A stretch of DNA of 64,000 nt from the NCBI RefSeq assembly GCF_003391135.1, contig NZ_CP031455.1, positions 4,495,001-4,559,000 on the forward strand, given 5' to 3'. The notes below the pieces were generated by a model. It saw only the letters and a program-made list of their open reading frames with translations, did not search any database and was not told the origin of the DNA. Shown here piece by piece: positions 32,931 to 42,561 of this stretch. Position numbers and translations under genes: made by a program. The DNA is from Streptoverticillium olivoreticuli subsp. olivoreticuli. GTDB taxonomy: Bacteria > Actinomycetota > Actinomycetes > Streptomycetales > Streptomycetaceae. The first letter of the stretch is position 1. Each line of letters begins with the position of its first letter.

Positions 32931-34688
32931 TCAGGACTTCGTGTCCACCGTCTCCGTGTCCCGTCCCGACCGCAGCACCCTCCCGGGCACCTGCCCCGTC
33001 ACCACGTCGTGCCGTACGGTCTCCACGCCGTTGACCCGTACGCTCACCACGCCCACCGCCCGCGCGTCCAGCCGCGGCCCGTCGCCGGGCAGGTCGTGGA
33101 CGAGCGTCGCGGGGCCCGCGTCGACGCGGGCGGGGTCGAAGAGGACGAGGTCGGCGTACCAGCCCTCCGCGATCCGGCCGCGGCCCCGGAGGCCGAAGAG
33201 CCGCGCGGGGTCGTCGGTGAGCATCCGTACGGCCGTGGGCAGCGGCACCAGCTTCCGCCCGCGCAGGCAGTCGCCGAGGAAGCGCGTCGTGTACGGCGCC
33301 CCGCACATCCGGTCCAGGTGCGCCCCGGCGTCGGAGCCGCCCAGCAGCACGTCCTCGTGCTCCCAGGTGCGGCGGCGCAGCTCCCAGCTGTCGGGGTCGT
33401 CGTCGGTGGGCATCGGCCACAGGACCGTGCGCAGATCGTCGGCGGCGCAGATCTCCACCAGGCAGGCGAACGGGTCCAGGCCACGCTCGGCGGCGATGTC
33501 CCGGACGACCCGGCCGGTGAGGCCCTCGTTCTCCTTGGCGTAGGTGTCACCGATGACGTAGCGCCCGAAGTCGGCCAGCCGCCGGAAGACCCCGGCCTCC
33601 TCGCTGCGCGCCCGGCGCAGCAGCTCGGCCCGTACCGGCTCCTTGCGCAGCTCGGCGATGCGGCGGGGCACGGGGAGGGAGAGGACCTCGCCCCAGCCGG
33701 GCAGCAGGTTGAGCGCGCAGAACGTGCCGAGCGACATGTTCATGGGCGTGAGGATCGGCATGGTCAGCGCGACGATCCGGCCGCCCGCCGCCCGGGCCCG
33801 CTCGCTCGCGGCGAGCTGGCGGGGCACACGGCCGGGGACGGCGGCGTCGATGGTGAGGACGTTCCAGTTCAGCGGCCGCCCGGCGGTGGCCGTGAGCTCC
33901 ACCAGGAGGTCGGTCTCGGCGTCCGAGAAGCGGTCCAGACAGCCGGTGACGATGGCCTCCAGCTGGGTGCCCTCGTGCGCGCCGACGGCGCGGGCGAGCG
34001 CGATCAGCTCCTCGGGCTCCGCGTGCCGGGACGGTACGGGCCTGCCGTCGCCGTCGGAGTGGGTGGTCGAGCGCGTCGTGGACAGACCCCAGGCGCCGGC
34101 GTCCATCGCGTCGTGGAGGATCGCGGTCATCCACTCCAGCTGCCCCTCCCCCGGCGCCCCGCCCACGGCGTCGGGGCCCATCACATAGCGGCGCAGCGCG
34201 CAATGCCCCACCATGAAACCGGCGTTGACGGCGATCCGACCGTCCAGCGCGTCGAGGTAGTCGCCGAACGACGACCAGCTCCAGGGCGCGCCCTGCTCCA
34301 GCGCGGCGAGGGACATCCCCTCGACCCTGCTCATCATCCGCCGTGTGTAGTCGGCGTCGGCGGGCCGCGCGGGGTTCAGCGGCGCGAGCGTGAAGCCGCA
34401 GTTGCCGCCGACGACGGTGGTGACGCCGTGGCTCATGGACGGGGTGGCGTACGGGTCCCAGAACAGCTGGGCGTCGTAGTGCGTGTGGGGGTCGACGAAG
34501 CCGGGGGCGAGGACGAGCCCGCTCGCGTCCTCCTCGGTCCGCGCCCGCTCCCCCACGCGCCCGGCGAGGGTTCTCCCGGGGCGCCCGATGACGGCGATTC
34601 GCCCGTCCCGGATGCCTATGTCCGCGACGTAGGGGGCGCCTCCGGTGCCGTCGACGACGGTGGCACGGCGGATGAGATGGTCGAGCAT
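32931..34688 (-). CDS. Amidohydrolase-family protein (N-acyl-D-amino-acid deacylase-like)
   Basis: A 585-residue metallo-hydrolase. The N-terminal beta-sandwich and VLAPGFVDPHTHYDAQ (metal HxH) are followed by GVTTVVGGNCGF (the D-aminoacylase Cys region), a conserved His in FMVGHCALRR, and SDAGAHLDRMCG (the metal/catalytic Asp) near residue 440. Close streptomycete relatives are annotated as D-aminoacylases or dihydroorotase-like amidohydrolases. The substrate may be an N-acyl amino acid or an amide. It lies between an LLM oxidoreductase gene and a permease gene on the same strand. A half-copy of the palindromic repeat precedes it. Confidence 0.88.
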   Translation of the reverse strand: MLDHLIRRATVVDGTGGAPYVADIGIRDGRIAVIGRPGRTLAGRVGERARTEEDASGLVLAPGFVDPHTHYDAQLFWDPYATPSMSHGVTTVVGGNCGFTLAPLNPARPADADYTRRMMSRVEGMSLAALEQGAPWSWSSFGDYLDALDGRIAVNAGFMVGHCALRRYVMGPDAVGGAPGEGQLEWMTAILHDAMDAGAWGLSTTRSTTHSDGDGRPVPSRHAEPEELIALARAVGAHEGTQLEAIVTGCLDRFSDAETDLLVELTATAGRPLNWNVLTIDAAVPGRVPRQLAASERARAAGGRIVALTMPILTPMNMSLGTFCALNLLPGWGEVLSLPVPRRIAELRKEPVRAELLRRARSEEAGVFRRLADFGRYVIGDTYAKENEGLTGRVVRDIAAERGLDPFACLVEICAADDLRTVLWPMPTDDDPDSWELRRRTWEHEDVLLGGSDAGAHLDRMCGAPYTTRFLGDCLRGRKLVPLPTAVRMLTDDPARLFGLRGRGRIAEGWYADLVLFDPARVDAGPATLVHDLPGDGPRLDARAVGVVSVRVNGVETVRHDVVTGQVPGRVLRSGRDTETVDTKS

Positions 34689-34740
34689 GGTCGGTCACCT
34701 CTGTCTCTTCGACGGGACGACGACGCGGCGGGGCGGGTGG

Positions 34741-34868
34741 TTTTGTTCCCCAGCCCCGCCCCTTCCCGCAACTGGGGCTCGTGCCCCAGACCCCCCGGCA
34801 GCGAGTCCGTTGCCGCCTGCGGCGGGAGCGCCCTGCGGGCGCGTCCTCAAACGCCGGACGGGCTGAAT
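34741..34868. repeat. Half-copy of the composite palindromic repeat
   Basis: It contains the CCCCGCCCCTTCCCG module, the CCGCCTGCGGCGGG dyad and the left arm of the core palindrome (from 34842, with AAACG instead of AATCG), matching the left half of copy 3. The right arm and right flank are missing. It lies in the 214-bp gap between the LLM and amidohydrolase genes. Confidence 0.75.
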
Positions 34869-34902
34869 TCGCGCACCCCGGAGCGGCGCGACCACGCACC
34901 GG

Positions 34903-36021
34903 TCACCCCATGCGCATACGCGTAGTCCGATGGACGGGATCCGTATCGATCTTCGGAATCACCCGCTCCCCGATCAGCCTGATCGTCCGCAGCGTGTCCT
35001 CCCGCGGCACCCCGATCGGCAGCCCGAAGGAGAGCTGGTCGGCCCCCGCCTGTTCCCAGCGCTTGCACTGGCGGAGGACCTCGTCGGGGTCGCCGCAGAT
35101 CATCAGCTCCTCGGCGATGAGGAGTTCGATGATCTCCTCCGTGTACTCCGGCAGCAGCTCGGGCCATCGAGGGATCCCCTCGGGACGAGGGAACGTGTCG
35201 TGATAACGGAAGAGGAGCGACTGAAGGTAGTGGAGTCCCCCACTCACCGCCGTGGCCACAGCCTCCTCGTGGGTCTCGGCGCAGATCGCGGTGGAGGTGA
35301 CCATCACGTTGTCGTTGACGAAGGCGCCGACGGCCTTGGCGTCCTTGATGGCCGTCTTGTAGGAGTCGACGACCCACTCCATGTCGGAGACCTTCTGCAC
35401 GCTGAATCCGAGGACGCCGAGCCCCTTGCGGGCGGCCATGGCGTACGAGGAGGGCGACCCGGCCGCGTACCACATGGCGGGGTGGGCGGGCCCGTACGGC
35501 TTGGGCAGGATCTTCCGCGGCGGCAGCGACCAGTGCTTGCCCCGGAATCCCGGGTATTCGTCCTGGAGCCACATCCGGGGGAATTCGGCGATGGTCTCCT
35601 CCCAGATCTCCTTGGTGACATCCATGTCGGTCACGCCCGGGAGGAATCCGAGGATCTCATGGCTCCCCGCGCCGCGCCCGGTGCCGAACTCGAAGCGCCC
35701 GCCGGAGAGATGGTCGAGCATGGCGGCCTTCTCGGCGACCTTGGCGGGGTGATTGACCTGGGGCAGCGGGTTGAAGATCCCCGAGCCGAGGTGGATGCGG
35801 TCGGTCGCGTGCGCGAGATAGCCGAGGAAGACGTCGTTGGCGGAGAGGTGGGAATACTCGTCGAGGAAGTGGTGCTCGGACGCCCAGGCGTATTTGAAGC
35901 CGGACCGGTCCGCCTCGATGACGTACTCGGTCTCCTCCAGCAGCGCGTGGTGCTCGGCCTCGGGGTCGGTCCGCGACCTGCTCGACGGAACGTAACCCTG
36001 CACGAAGATCCCGAATTCCAA
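34903..36021 (-). CDS. LLM-class flavin-dependent oxidoreductase
   Basis: A 372-residue luciferase-like TIM barrel (MEFGIFVQGYVPSSR, KYAWASEHHFLDEYSHLSAN, LDHLSGGRFEFGTGRGAGS). The SEHHF and GRGAGS motifs are closer to the alkanal monooxygenase-like flavin group than to F420 enzymes. A perfect CTGACG palindrome lies 23 bp upstream of the start, so it belongs to the proposed regulon. The substrate is unknown; co-regulated genes suggest a CoA-linked catabolic pathway. Confidence 0.92.
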   Translation of the reverse strand: MEFGIFVQGYVPSSRSRTDPEAEHHALLEETEYVIEADRSGFKYAWASEHHFLDEYSHLSANDVFLGYLAHATDRIHLGSGIFNPLPQVNHPAKVAEKAAMLDHLSGGRFEFGTGRGAGSHEILGFLPGVTDMDVTKEIWEETIAEFPRMWLQDEYPGFRGKHWSLPPRKILPKPYGPAHPAMWYAAGSPSSYAMAARKGLGVLGFSVQKVSDMEWVVDSYKTAIKDAKAVGAFVNDNVMVTSTAICAETHEEAVATAVSGGLHYLQSLLFRYHDTFPRPEGIPRWPELLPEYTEEIIELLIAEELMICGDPDEVLRQCKRWEQAGADQLSFGLPIGVPREDTLRTIRLIGERVIPKIDTDPVHRTTRMRMG

Positions 36022-36044
36022 GGGGGTTCACCGTCCCTAGATTT

Positions 36045-36059
36045 CTGACGAGCCGTCAG
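36045..36059. promoter_or_regulatory. CTGACG palindrome (site B)
   Basis: CTGACGAGCCGTCAG has perfect 6-bp arms (7 bp with the flanking T/A). It lies 23 bp upstream of the LLM start codon at 36021. It is one of seven sites of consensus CTGACGNNNCGTCAG in the window. Confidence 0.75.
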
Positions 36060-36130
36060 ATGAACAGACTCTGGCATCGGCGGCAGGGAGCGTCAAGAGA
36101 ACGTACCCACGGCGGACCGGCCAGGAAGTG

Positions 36131-36916
36131 TCAGGAGAACAACCGCGTCCCCGCCAGCCATCCGCCGTCCACGACGAACCGCTGCCCGGTGACGTACGAG
36201 GAGTCGTCGGCGGTCAGGAAGAGCGCCGTGCGGGCCACCTCCGCCGGCTGTCCGATCCGCCCGAGCGGCACCACCTTGCGGTACAGCTCCGCGGATCCGG
36301 CGGCGGCCCGCCCGGCGTCCGCGGTGGGGTCGAGCAGTGCCGGGTTCGTCATCGCGGTGTCGATCGCGCCCGGGCAGAGGGCGTTGACCCGGATCGCCTT
36401 GTCGGCGAGTTCCAGTGCCGCGACGCGGGTCATGGCGACGACGGCGGCCTTGGTCGCGGCATAGGCCCCGACGTACGGAATTCCCGCCAGCGCGGCGTAG
36501 GAGGCGGTATTGACGATCGTCCCGCCGCCCGCCGCCGCGAGCTCCGGCACGGCGGCGCGCATACCGAGGAACGTACCGAGCTGATTGACCCGGACGACCT
36601 CCATGAATTCGTCCTTCGAGGTGTTCACCAGCTCGTTGAAGCGGATGATTCCGGCGTTGTTGACGAGTCCGTCGAGTTTCCCGAAGGTGTGCCTGGCCGT
36701 GGCCACGGCCTCGGCCCAGTCGGCTTCCTCGCCGACGTCGAGGTGCACGTACGCGGCTTCGCCGGGGCCGATTTCCTTCGCGACGGCCCGGCCCTGGTCG
36801 TCGAGCACGTCGGCGAGGACGACTTTCGCGCCCTCGGCGGCGAAAAGGCGCGCTTCCTCCGCGCCCTGGCCACGGGCGGCGCCGGTGATGAGGATGACGC
36901 GGTCGTTCAGGCGCAT
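36131..36916 (-). CDS. SDR-family NAD(P)-dependent oxidoreductase
   Basis: A 261-residue classical short-chain dehydrogenase. It has the cofactor motif TGAARGQGAEEARLFA (residues about 11-26), Asp after the second strand (VVLADV, favouring NAD), NNAG, a Ser-Tyr-Lys triad in TASYAALAGIPYVGAYAATK, and a C-terminal YVTGQRFVVDGGW. It oxidises or reduces an alcohol/ketone, as 3-hydroxysteroid or 3-hydroxyacyl dehydrogenases do. AAGGGGG precedes the ATG. It is 49 bp downstream of the F420-type LLM gene in the amidohydrolase-LLM-SDR operon. Confidence 0.94.
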   Translation of the reverse strand: MRLNDRVILITGAARGQGAEEARLFAAEGAKVVLADVLDDQGRAVAKEIGPGEAAYVHLDVGEEADWAEAVATARHTFGKLDGLVNNAGIIRFNELVNTSKDEFMEVVRVNQLGTFLGMRAAVPELAAAGGGTIVNTASYAALAGIPYVGAYAATKAAVVAMTRVAALELADKAIRVNALCPGAIDTAMTNPALLDPTADAGRAAAGSAELYRKVVPLGRIGQPAEVARTALFLTADDSSYVTGQRFVVDGGWLAGTRLFS

Positions 36917-36965
36917 GTCGTGGTCCCCCTTCGGTCGGAGCGACTGGTCGGCGCGAAGAGCGGCG

Positions 36966-37925
36966 TCATTCGTCCAGCAGTGGGGCGACCTCGGACGCGA
37001 ACCGCTCCATCTGGTCGAGCAGTTCACCGAGCGACCGGCTCCGGAAGCGGACCTGGATCTGGTCCGCCCCCAGCGACCCGTACACCCGCAGCGACTCCGC
37101 CAGCGTCCCCGGGCGGCCGGACAGCGTGCGCGGGCCGACGTCCCAGCCGGGCGTGCCGACGTACAGCGCCTCCGTGATCGCCCCGATGGCGAACGGGCCC
37201 TCGCGTCCCGCCTCCGCGCGCAGGTGGCGGAGCTCGGCGACGCGGAGGGGGAGCTGTTCGCGGGAGTCGCCCTGCGACAGCCAGCCGTCGCCCCGGAGCG
37301 CCGCGCGGCGAAGGGCCGCGGGGGACGAGCCGCCGACCCAGATCGGCGGGCGCGGCGTGCGTACGGGGCGGGGGGCCTGGCCCAGGCCGCGGAAGGCGAA
37401 GCGGGAGCCGCGGAATTCGGGGAACTCCTCGGGGCCCAGGGCCGTTTTCAGGGCATCGACGGTCTCGTCCAGGATCGCCCCGCGCCGCCGGAATTCGACG
37501 CCCAGCGCGTCGAATTCCTCGCGTACGTGCCCGGCCCCCACCCCCAGGACCAGGCGGCCGCCCGAGAGCCGGTCGACGGTGGCGTACTGCTTCGCCAGGA
37601 CGAGCGGGTGCCGCAGCGCGGCCACGGAGACATGGCTGAGCAGCAGGGTCCGTCCGGTGACGGCGGCGAGATGGGCGAGGGTGGCCACGGGGTCGTACCA
37701 GGTGGTGCCCATGGCGGCCGCGAGCCGTGCGGGTACGGCGACGTGGTCGCAGGTGGCGAGGTAGGCGAAGCCGAGGCGGTCGGCGGCGCGGGCGACGTCC
37801 CGCAGCTCGGCGGGCCCGGCCTCGACCTCCCAGGGCTCGGCGTAGAGGGTGCTCAGCGAGGTGATGGGCACCTGCATCCCGTACGCGAGCCGCCCGGCGG
37901 GCAGCACGTCCACTCCGTCGCCCAC
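36966..37925 (-). CDS. LLM-class F420-dependent oxidoreductase
   Basis: A 319-residue luciferase-like protein. RLGFAYLATCDHVAVPARLA and YATVDRLSGGRLVLGVGAGH match the streptomycete F420-dependent group. The GTG start at 37925 has GGGAGG upstream; a later ATG (MQVPIT) would shorten it by 18 residues. It is 26 bp downstream of the Amidohydro_2 gene and 49 bp before the SDR gene, forming a three-gene operon led by the site A palindrome. The F420 could come from the fbiC pathway at 13 kb. Confidence 0.9.
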   Translation of the reverse strand: MGDGVDVLPAGRLAYGMQVPITSLSTLYAEPWEVEAGPAELRDVARAADRLGFAYLATCDHVAVPARLAAAMGTTWYDPVATLAHLAAVTGRTLLLSHVSVAALRHPLVLAKQYATVDRLSGGRLVLGVGAGHVREEFDALGVEFRRRGAILDETVDALKTALGPEEFPEFRGSRFAFRGLGQAPRPVRTPRPPIWVGGSSPAALRRAALRGDGWLSQGDSREQLPLRVAELRHLRAEAGREGPFAIGAITEALYVGTPGWDVGPRTLSGRPGTLAESLRVYGSLGADQIQVRFRSRSLGELLDQMERFASEVAPLLDE

Positions 37926-37951
37926 TCGCCCTCCCTGCCCCGGACCGGAAT

Positions 37952-39169
37952 TCAGCCTGCCCACAAGCCGTCCTCGCTCAGGCCCAGCAACGTGACAGCG
38001 TTGCCTCGTACGATCGCCTCGACCACATCCGCCGCCAAGTGCCCCATCTGCTCCTGCGCCACCTCGCGCGAGCGGGGCCACGTCGAGTCGGAGTGCGGGT
38101 AGTCCGTCTCGTAGAGGACGTTCGACGGGCCGATCGCGTCGAGGTTGCGCAGGCCGACCGGGTCGTCGAAGAAGCAGCCGTGGACGTGGGCGGCGAAGAG
38201 TTCGGAGGGCGGGCGGCGGACCTTGTCGGCGATGCCGCCCCAGCCGCGGTTCTCGGCCCAGACCGCGTCCGCGCGCTCCAGGATGTACGGGATCCAGCCG
38301 ATCTGCCCCTCCGCGTACATGATCCGCAGCCCGGGGAAGCGCTCGAAGGCGCCCGACATCAGCCAGTCCACCATGGAGAAGCAGCAGTTGGCGAAGGTGA
38401 GGGCGGAGCTGACGGCGGGCGGCGCGTCGTCGGAGGTGGACGGCATGCGCGAGGAGGAGCCGATGTGCATGGCGACGACGGTCCCGGTCTCCGCGCAGGC
38501 GCGCAGGAAGGGGTCCCAGGCGTCGGTGTGGACGGACGGCAGACCGAGGTACGGCGGTATCTCCGAGAAGCAGACGGCGCGCACGCCCCGGGCCGCGTTG
38601 CGCCGCACCTCCCGCGCGGCGAGCCCGGCGTCCCACAACGGGACGATCGCGAGGGGGATCAGGCGCCCGTGCGCGTCCGGGCCGCACCACTCCTCGACCA
38701 TCCAGTCGTTGTAGGCGCGGACGGACAGCAGGGCCAGTTCGCGGTCCTTCGCCTCGGTGAAGGTCTGTCCGCAGAAACGCGGAAAGGTCGGGAAGCAGAG
38801 CGCGGACTGGACATGGTTGCGATCCATATCGGCCAAACGTTCCGGGACGCTGTAGGACCCCGGGCGCATCCGCTCGTAGGTGACGGCCTCCAGCTTGATG
38901 TCGTCCCTGGAGCATCCGACGGCGGAATCCAGCCGGGTGAGCGGACGGTGCAAATCCTCATAGATCCACCAGTCCGCCACCGGCCCGTCGTCCCCGGGGG
39001 CTCCCATGACCGGGGCGAACCGCCCTCCGGTGAAGGTCATTTCCTTCAGTGGCGCGCGCACGACACGTGGTCCGACGTCGTGGAACTTCGCCGGAAGCCG
39101 GTTCCGCCAGACGTGCGGGGGCTCGACCGTGTGGTCGTCCACCGAGATGATCCTGGGGAAGCTCACCAT
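37952..39169 (-). CDS. Amidohydrolase_2-family (ACMSD-like) metal-dependent hydrolase
   Basis: A 405-residue TIM-barrel protein of the PF04909 group. It has an N-terminal VDDHTVEPP in place of the usual HxH, a central VAMHIGSS, and C-terminal YETDYPHSDSTWP holding the conserved Asp. Members include decarboxylases and ring-opening hydrolases; related proteins are common in mycobacterial lipid and sterol-type catabolic operons. The ATG at 39169 lies just after a perfect CTGACG palindrome (21 bp) and has only a poor ribosome-binding site, so the transcript may have a very short leader. First gene of the amidohydrolase-LLM-SDR operon, divergent from afsR. Confidence 0.9.
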   Translation of the reverse strand: MVSFPRIISVDDHTVEPPHVWRNRLPAKFHDVGPRVVRAPLKEMTFTGGRFAPVMGAPGDDGPVADWWIYEDLHRPLTRLDSAVGCSRDDIKLEAVTYERMRPGSYSVPERLADMDRNHVQSALCFPTFPRFCGQTFTEAKDRELALLSVRAYNDWMVEEWCGPDAHGRLIPLAIVPLWDAGLAAREVRRNAARGVRAVCFSEIPPYLGLPSVHTDAWDPFLRACAETGTVVAMHIGSSSRMPSTSDDAPPAVSSALTFANCCFSMVDWLMSGAFERFPGLRIMYAEGQIGWIPYILERADAVWAENRGWGGIADKVRRPPSELFAAHVHGCFFDDPVGLRNLDAIGPSNVLYETDYPHSDSTWPRSREVAQEQMGHLAADVVEAIVRGNAVTLLGLSEDGLWAG

Positions 39170-39190
39170 GGCTGACACGTTAGCGACGAA

Positions 39191-39205
39191 CTGACGATCC
39201 GTCAG
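39191..39205. promoter_or_regulatory. CTGACG palindrome (site A), between amidohydrolase operon and afsR
   Basis: CTGACGATCCGTCAG has perfect 6-bp arms. It is 21 bp upstream of the amidohydrolase start and 118 bp upstream of the afsR start. Its position fits a repressor site over the amidohydrolase promoter; an effect on afsR is possible. Confidence 0.75.
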
Positions 39206-39323
39206 CACTGTGGCGGAGCCGTCTCTTGCAGGCCTTGTGGAGAGGCCGGACCGCTGCTGACGTAGAGGCCACGGACAAGGCAGACTGGCCGGTGCGACCG
39301 AGCAGGACAGGCAGGGGGTCACA

Positions 39324-42257
39324 ATGGCCGGCGACACAGGGCACGGGCACCATCTGCGCTTCACCGTGCTCGGGCCCGTGCGGGCCCGGCGCGGCAGGGA
39401 ACTGCTGCACACCGGTTCGCCTCAGCAGCGGGCGCTCCTCGCCGCCCTGCTGCTGCGTGGCGGCCGCACCGCCACCGCGCCCGAGCTGGTGGACGCGCTG
39501 TGGGGCGACGAACCCCCGCACGCCGCCCTCGCCGCGCTGCGCACCTACGCCTCCCGGCTCCGCAAGGCGTTCGGCCCCGACGCCGACGCCCTGGTCAGCG
39601 AGTCCGGCGGCTACGCGATCCGGGTGGAGCACGGCTGCCTCGACATCGACAAGGCCGAACACCTCGCCACCGAGGCCGAGAAGGCGCGCGCCGCGGGCGA
39701 CCGCGCCCGCGCCCGCGAGCTGATCAACCAGGCGCTCGACGTCTGGGACGGCGAGCCGCTGGCCGGCCTGCCCGGCCCGTACGCCGAGACGCAGCGCGCC
39801 CGGCTGGAGGAGTGGCGGCTCACCCTCATCGAGACCCGCCTCGATCTCGACCTGGAGGTCGGCGCCCACGCCGAGGCCGTCTCCGAGCTGACCGCCCTGA
39901 CCGCGGCCCACCCGCTGCGCGAGCGGCTGCGGGAGCTGCTGATGCTCGCCCTCTACCGCAGCGGCCGGCAGGCCGAGGCCCTCGCCGTCTACGCCGACAC
40001 CCGCAAGCTCCTCGCCGACGAGCTCGGCGTCGACCCCTGCCCCGAGCTCGCCGAGCTCCAGCAGCGCATCCTCCAGGCCGACGCCGACCTCACCCTGCAC
40101 CTCTCGCACGACGACCGGCCGCACGCGGGCCCCACGTTCATCCGGCCCGCGCAGCTCCCGGCGACGGTGTCCGACTTCACCGGCCGCGCGGCCTTCGTGG
40201 ACGAGCTCAGCGACCAACTGTCCACCGCCGAGGGCCGGATCATGGCCGTCTCCGCGGTCGCGGGCATCGGCGGCGTCGGCAAGACGACGCTGGCCGTGCA
40301 CGTGGCGCACGCGGCCCGGAACCACTTCCCCGACGGCCAGCTGTACGTGGACCTCCAGGGGGCCGGGCCGGTGCCCGCCGAGCCGGAGGCCGTCCTCGGG
40401 TCCTTCCTGCGGGCGCTGGGCATCCCGGACTCCGCGATCCCCGACGGCCTCCAGGAGCGGGCCGCGCTCTTCCGGACCGCCCTGGACGGCCGCCGCGTCC
40501 TCGCCCTGCTCGACAATGCCCGCGACGCCGCCCAGATCCGGCCGCTGCTGCCGGGCACGGAGGGCTGCGCCGCGCTGGTCACCAGCCGCGCCCGCATGGT
40601 GGACCTCGCCGGGGCCCACCTCGTCGACCTCGACGTGATGAGCCCGGACGAGGCCCTGGTGCTCTTCACCCGCATCGTCGGGCACGAGCGGGTCAACGCG
40701 GAGCGCGACGCCGCGATGGACGTCGTCGCCGCCTGCGGCTTCCTGCCGCTGGCCATCCGCATCGCCGCCTCCCGCCTCGCCGCCCGCCGCACCTGGACCG
40801 TCTCCGTCCTGGCCCGCAAGCTCGCCGACGAGCGCCGCCGCCTGGACGAGCTCCGCGCCGGCGACCTCGCGGTCAAGGCCACCTTCGAACTCGGCTACGG
40901 CCAGCTGGAGCCCGCGCAGGCCCGCGCCTTCCGCCTCCTCGGCCTCGCCGACGGGCCCGACATCTCCCTGGCCGCCGCCTCCGCCGTCCTCGACCTGGAC
41001 GTCGACGCCACCGAGGAGCTCCTGGAGTCGCTCGTCGACACCTCGCTCCTCGAATCCGCGGCCCCGGGCCGCTACCGCTTCCACGACCTCGTCCGCCTCT
41101 ACGCGCGTGCGTGCGCCGAGCGCGACGAACAGCCACCGGCCGAACGCTGCGCCGCGATGTCCCGGCTGCTGGACTTCTACCTGGTCACGGCCGCCGGGGC
41201 GTACGTCCTGGAACGGCCCGGCGACCAGCTCCTGGCCCACCTCGCGCCCACCACGCACCCCGGGCTCACCTTCGGCGACGGCGCGGCGGCCAGCGACTGG
41301 CTGTTCGCCGAGGCCGGTTGCCTGCTCGCCTGCGTACGCCAGCAGGCGGGCGCGAGCGGTGACACCCTGCGGCGCGCCGTCGACCTGCTGCTGGCGGCGA
41401 AGGACCTCGCGGAGTCCGGCGCCGACTCCCGGCAGTACGAGCAGGCCGCCACCGCCCTGCTGGCCGCGGCCCGCGAGGCCGGGGACACCCGGTCGGAGGC
41501 GCGCGCCCGTACCGTACTGGCCCACGTCGACCGCATCGGCGGCCGCTTCGAGCAGGCCGACGAGCACGGCCGGCTCGCGATGCTGCTCGGGCGCGCCTGC
41601 GGGGACGCCATCCCCTGCTGCTACGCCGCCAACTACCGCGGCATCATCGCCATCTACGAACACCGCTACCAGGACGCCGAGCTGTATCTGGGCCAGTCCC
41701 TCGCCGCCTTCCGCGCCGACGGCAACCGCCCGGGCGAGGCCAGCGCGCTGAGCAACCTCGCCCGCGTCCGCCTCGACACCGGCCGCGTCGTGTCCGGCGT
41801 CGAGCTGGCCGAGCAGGCGCTCGCCCTCTACCACGAGACCGGTGCCTCCTGGCGGGTCGCCAACGGCCTCTACGCGCTCGGGGTCGCCCTCACCCACGCC
41901 GGGCGCTACGAGGAGGCGCTGAACCGTCTCTCCGAGGCCCTGCCGGTGTTCCGCGACAACCGGCAGCGGCTGTGGGAGGGCATGACGCACTACCGGATGG
42001 CGAACGTCCACCTCTGCGCGGGCCGCCCGGCCGCGGCCGCCCACCACGCCGAGCAGGCGCTCAAGCTCCGCGGCATCGGCGGCGCCTGGCGCCGCGGCAA
42101 CGTCCTCACCCTCCTCGGCCGCTCCCTGGACGCCCTGGGCCAGCCGGGCCGCGCCCGCGCCTGCTGGACGGAGGCGCTCGCCATATACGAGCAGCTCGGG
42201 GCGTCGGAGGAGGCGGACGTGAGGGGCTTGCTGGCGGGGGTGGTGGCAGCGGCGTAG
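39324..42257 (+). CDS. afsR: AfsR-type SARP regulator (BTAD - NB-ARC - TPR)
   Basis: A 977-residue pleiotropic regulator, close to the length of S. coelicolor AfsR (993). Domains: a winged-helix DNA-binding domain (about 10-105; RFTVLGPVRARRGRELLHTG), a bacterial transcriptional activation domain (110-255; ending ELGVDPCPELAELQQRIL), a STAND NTPase with Walker A GIGGVGKT at 314-321 and LALLDNARDA as Walker B, RFHDLVRLYA, and C-terminal TPRs (about 690-970). AfsR is phosphorylated by AfsK and activates afsS. A small DDHxT protein gene follows 530 bp downstream, like afsS, and an AfsK orthologue lies at 48-51 kb. It is divergent from the site A-controlled operon. Confidence 0.93.
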   Translation: MAGDTGHGHHLRFTVLGPVRARRGRELLHTGSPQQRALLAALLLRGGRTATAPELVDALWGDEPPHAALAALRTYASRLRKAFGPDADALVSESGGYAIRVEHGCLDIDKAEHLATEAEKARAAGDRARARELINQALDVWDGEPLAGLPGPYAETQRARLEEWRLTLIETRLDLDLEVGAHAEAVSELTALTAAHPLRERLRELLMLALYRSGRQAEALAVYADTRKLLADELGVDPCPELAELQQRILQADADLTLHLSHDDRPHAGPTFIRPAQLPATVSDFTGRAAFVDELSDQLSTAEGRIMAVSAVAGIGGVGKTTLAVHVAHAARNHFPDGQLYVDLQGAGPVPAEPEAVLGSFLRALGIPDSAIPDGLQERAALFRTALDGRRVLALLDNARDAAQIRPLLPGTEGCAALVTSRARMVDLAGAHLVDLDVMSPDEALVLFTRIVGHERVNAERDAAMDVVAACGFLPLAIRIAASRLAARRTWTVSVLARKLADERRRLDELRAGDLAVKATFELGYGQLEPAQARAFRLLGLADGPDISLAAASAVLDLDVDATEELLESLVDTSLLESAAPGRYRFHDLVRLYARACAERDEQPPAERCAAMSRLLDFYLVTAAGAYVLERPGDQLLAHLAPTTHPGLTFGDGAAASDWLFAEAGCLLACVRQQAGASGDTLRRAVDLLLAAKDLAESGADSRQYEQAATALLAAAREAGDTRSEARARTVLAHVDRIGGRFEQADEHGRLAMLLGRACGDAIPCCYAANYRGIIAIYEHRYQDAELYLGQSLAAFRADGNRPGEASALSNLARVRLDTGRVVSGVELAEQALALYHETGASWRVANGLYALGVALTHAGRYEEALNRLSEALPVFRDNRQRLWEGMTHYRMANVHLCAGRPAAAAHHAEQALKLRGIGGAWRRGNVLTLLGRSLDALGQPGRARACWTEALAIYEQLGASEEADVRGLLAGVVAAA

Positions 42258-42264
42258 GGGGCGG

Positions 42265-42288
42265 GCCCCGGTCCGTTCGGGCCGGGGC
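42265..42288 (+). terminator. GC-rich hairpin after afsR
   Basis: Arms GCCCCGG (42265-42271) and CCGGGGC (42282-42288), eight bases after the afsR stop; a probable terminator. Further downstream (42320-42440) are fragments of the GGGGCTCCGCCCC and TTTCGGGAAGG modules also seen in the composite repeats. Confidence 0.55.
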
Positions 42289-42561
42289 ACCCTCTTCGGC
42301 CTGTCCGGCGCTCGAGGACCGGGGTCAGGGGCGGAGCCCCGGTCCGGAGCCCCCGCTTCCGGGCGCGAACCGCCTTCCGGGCTCTCCGTGCGAGGGGGTC
42401 CGGGGCGGCGCCCCGGTTTCGGGAAGGTGCGGGGTGGGGAAAGATCCGCCCGAACCCCCCGCGCACGCCGCGAAGCGGCCTCGCGGAGCGGGCCTCGCAT
42501 CAGGCCCCCGCGAAGCGATCCGCACCCCCACCACACCCCCGAACAACGCTGTCACGTGCCC

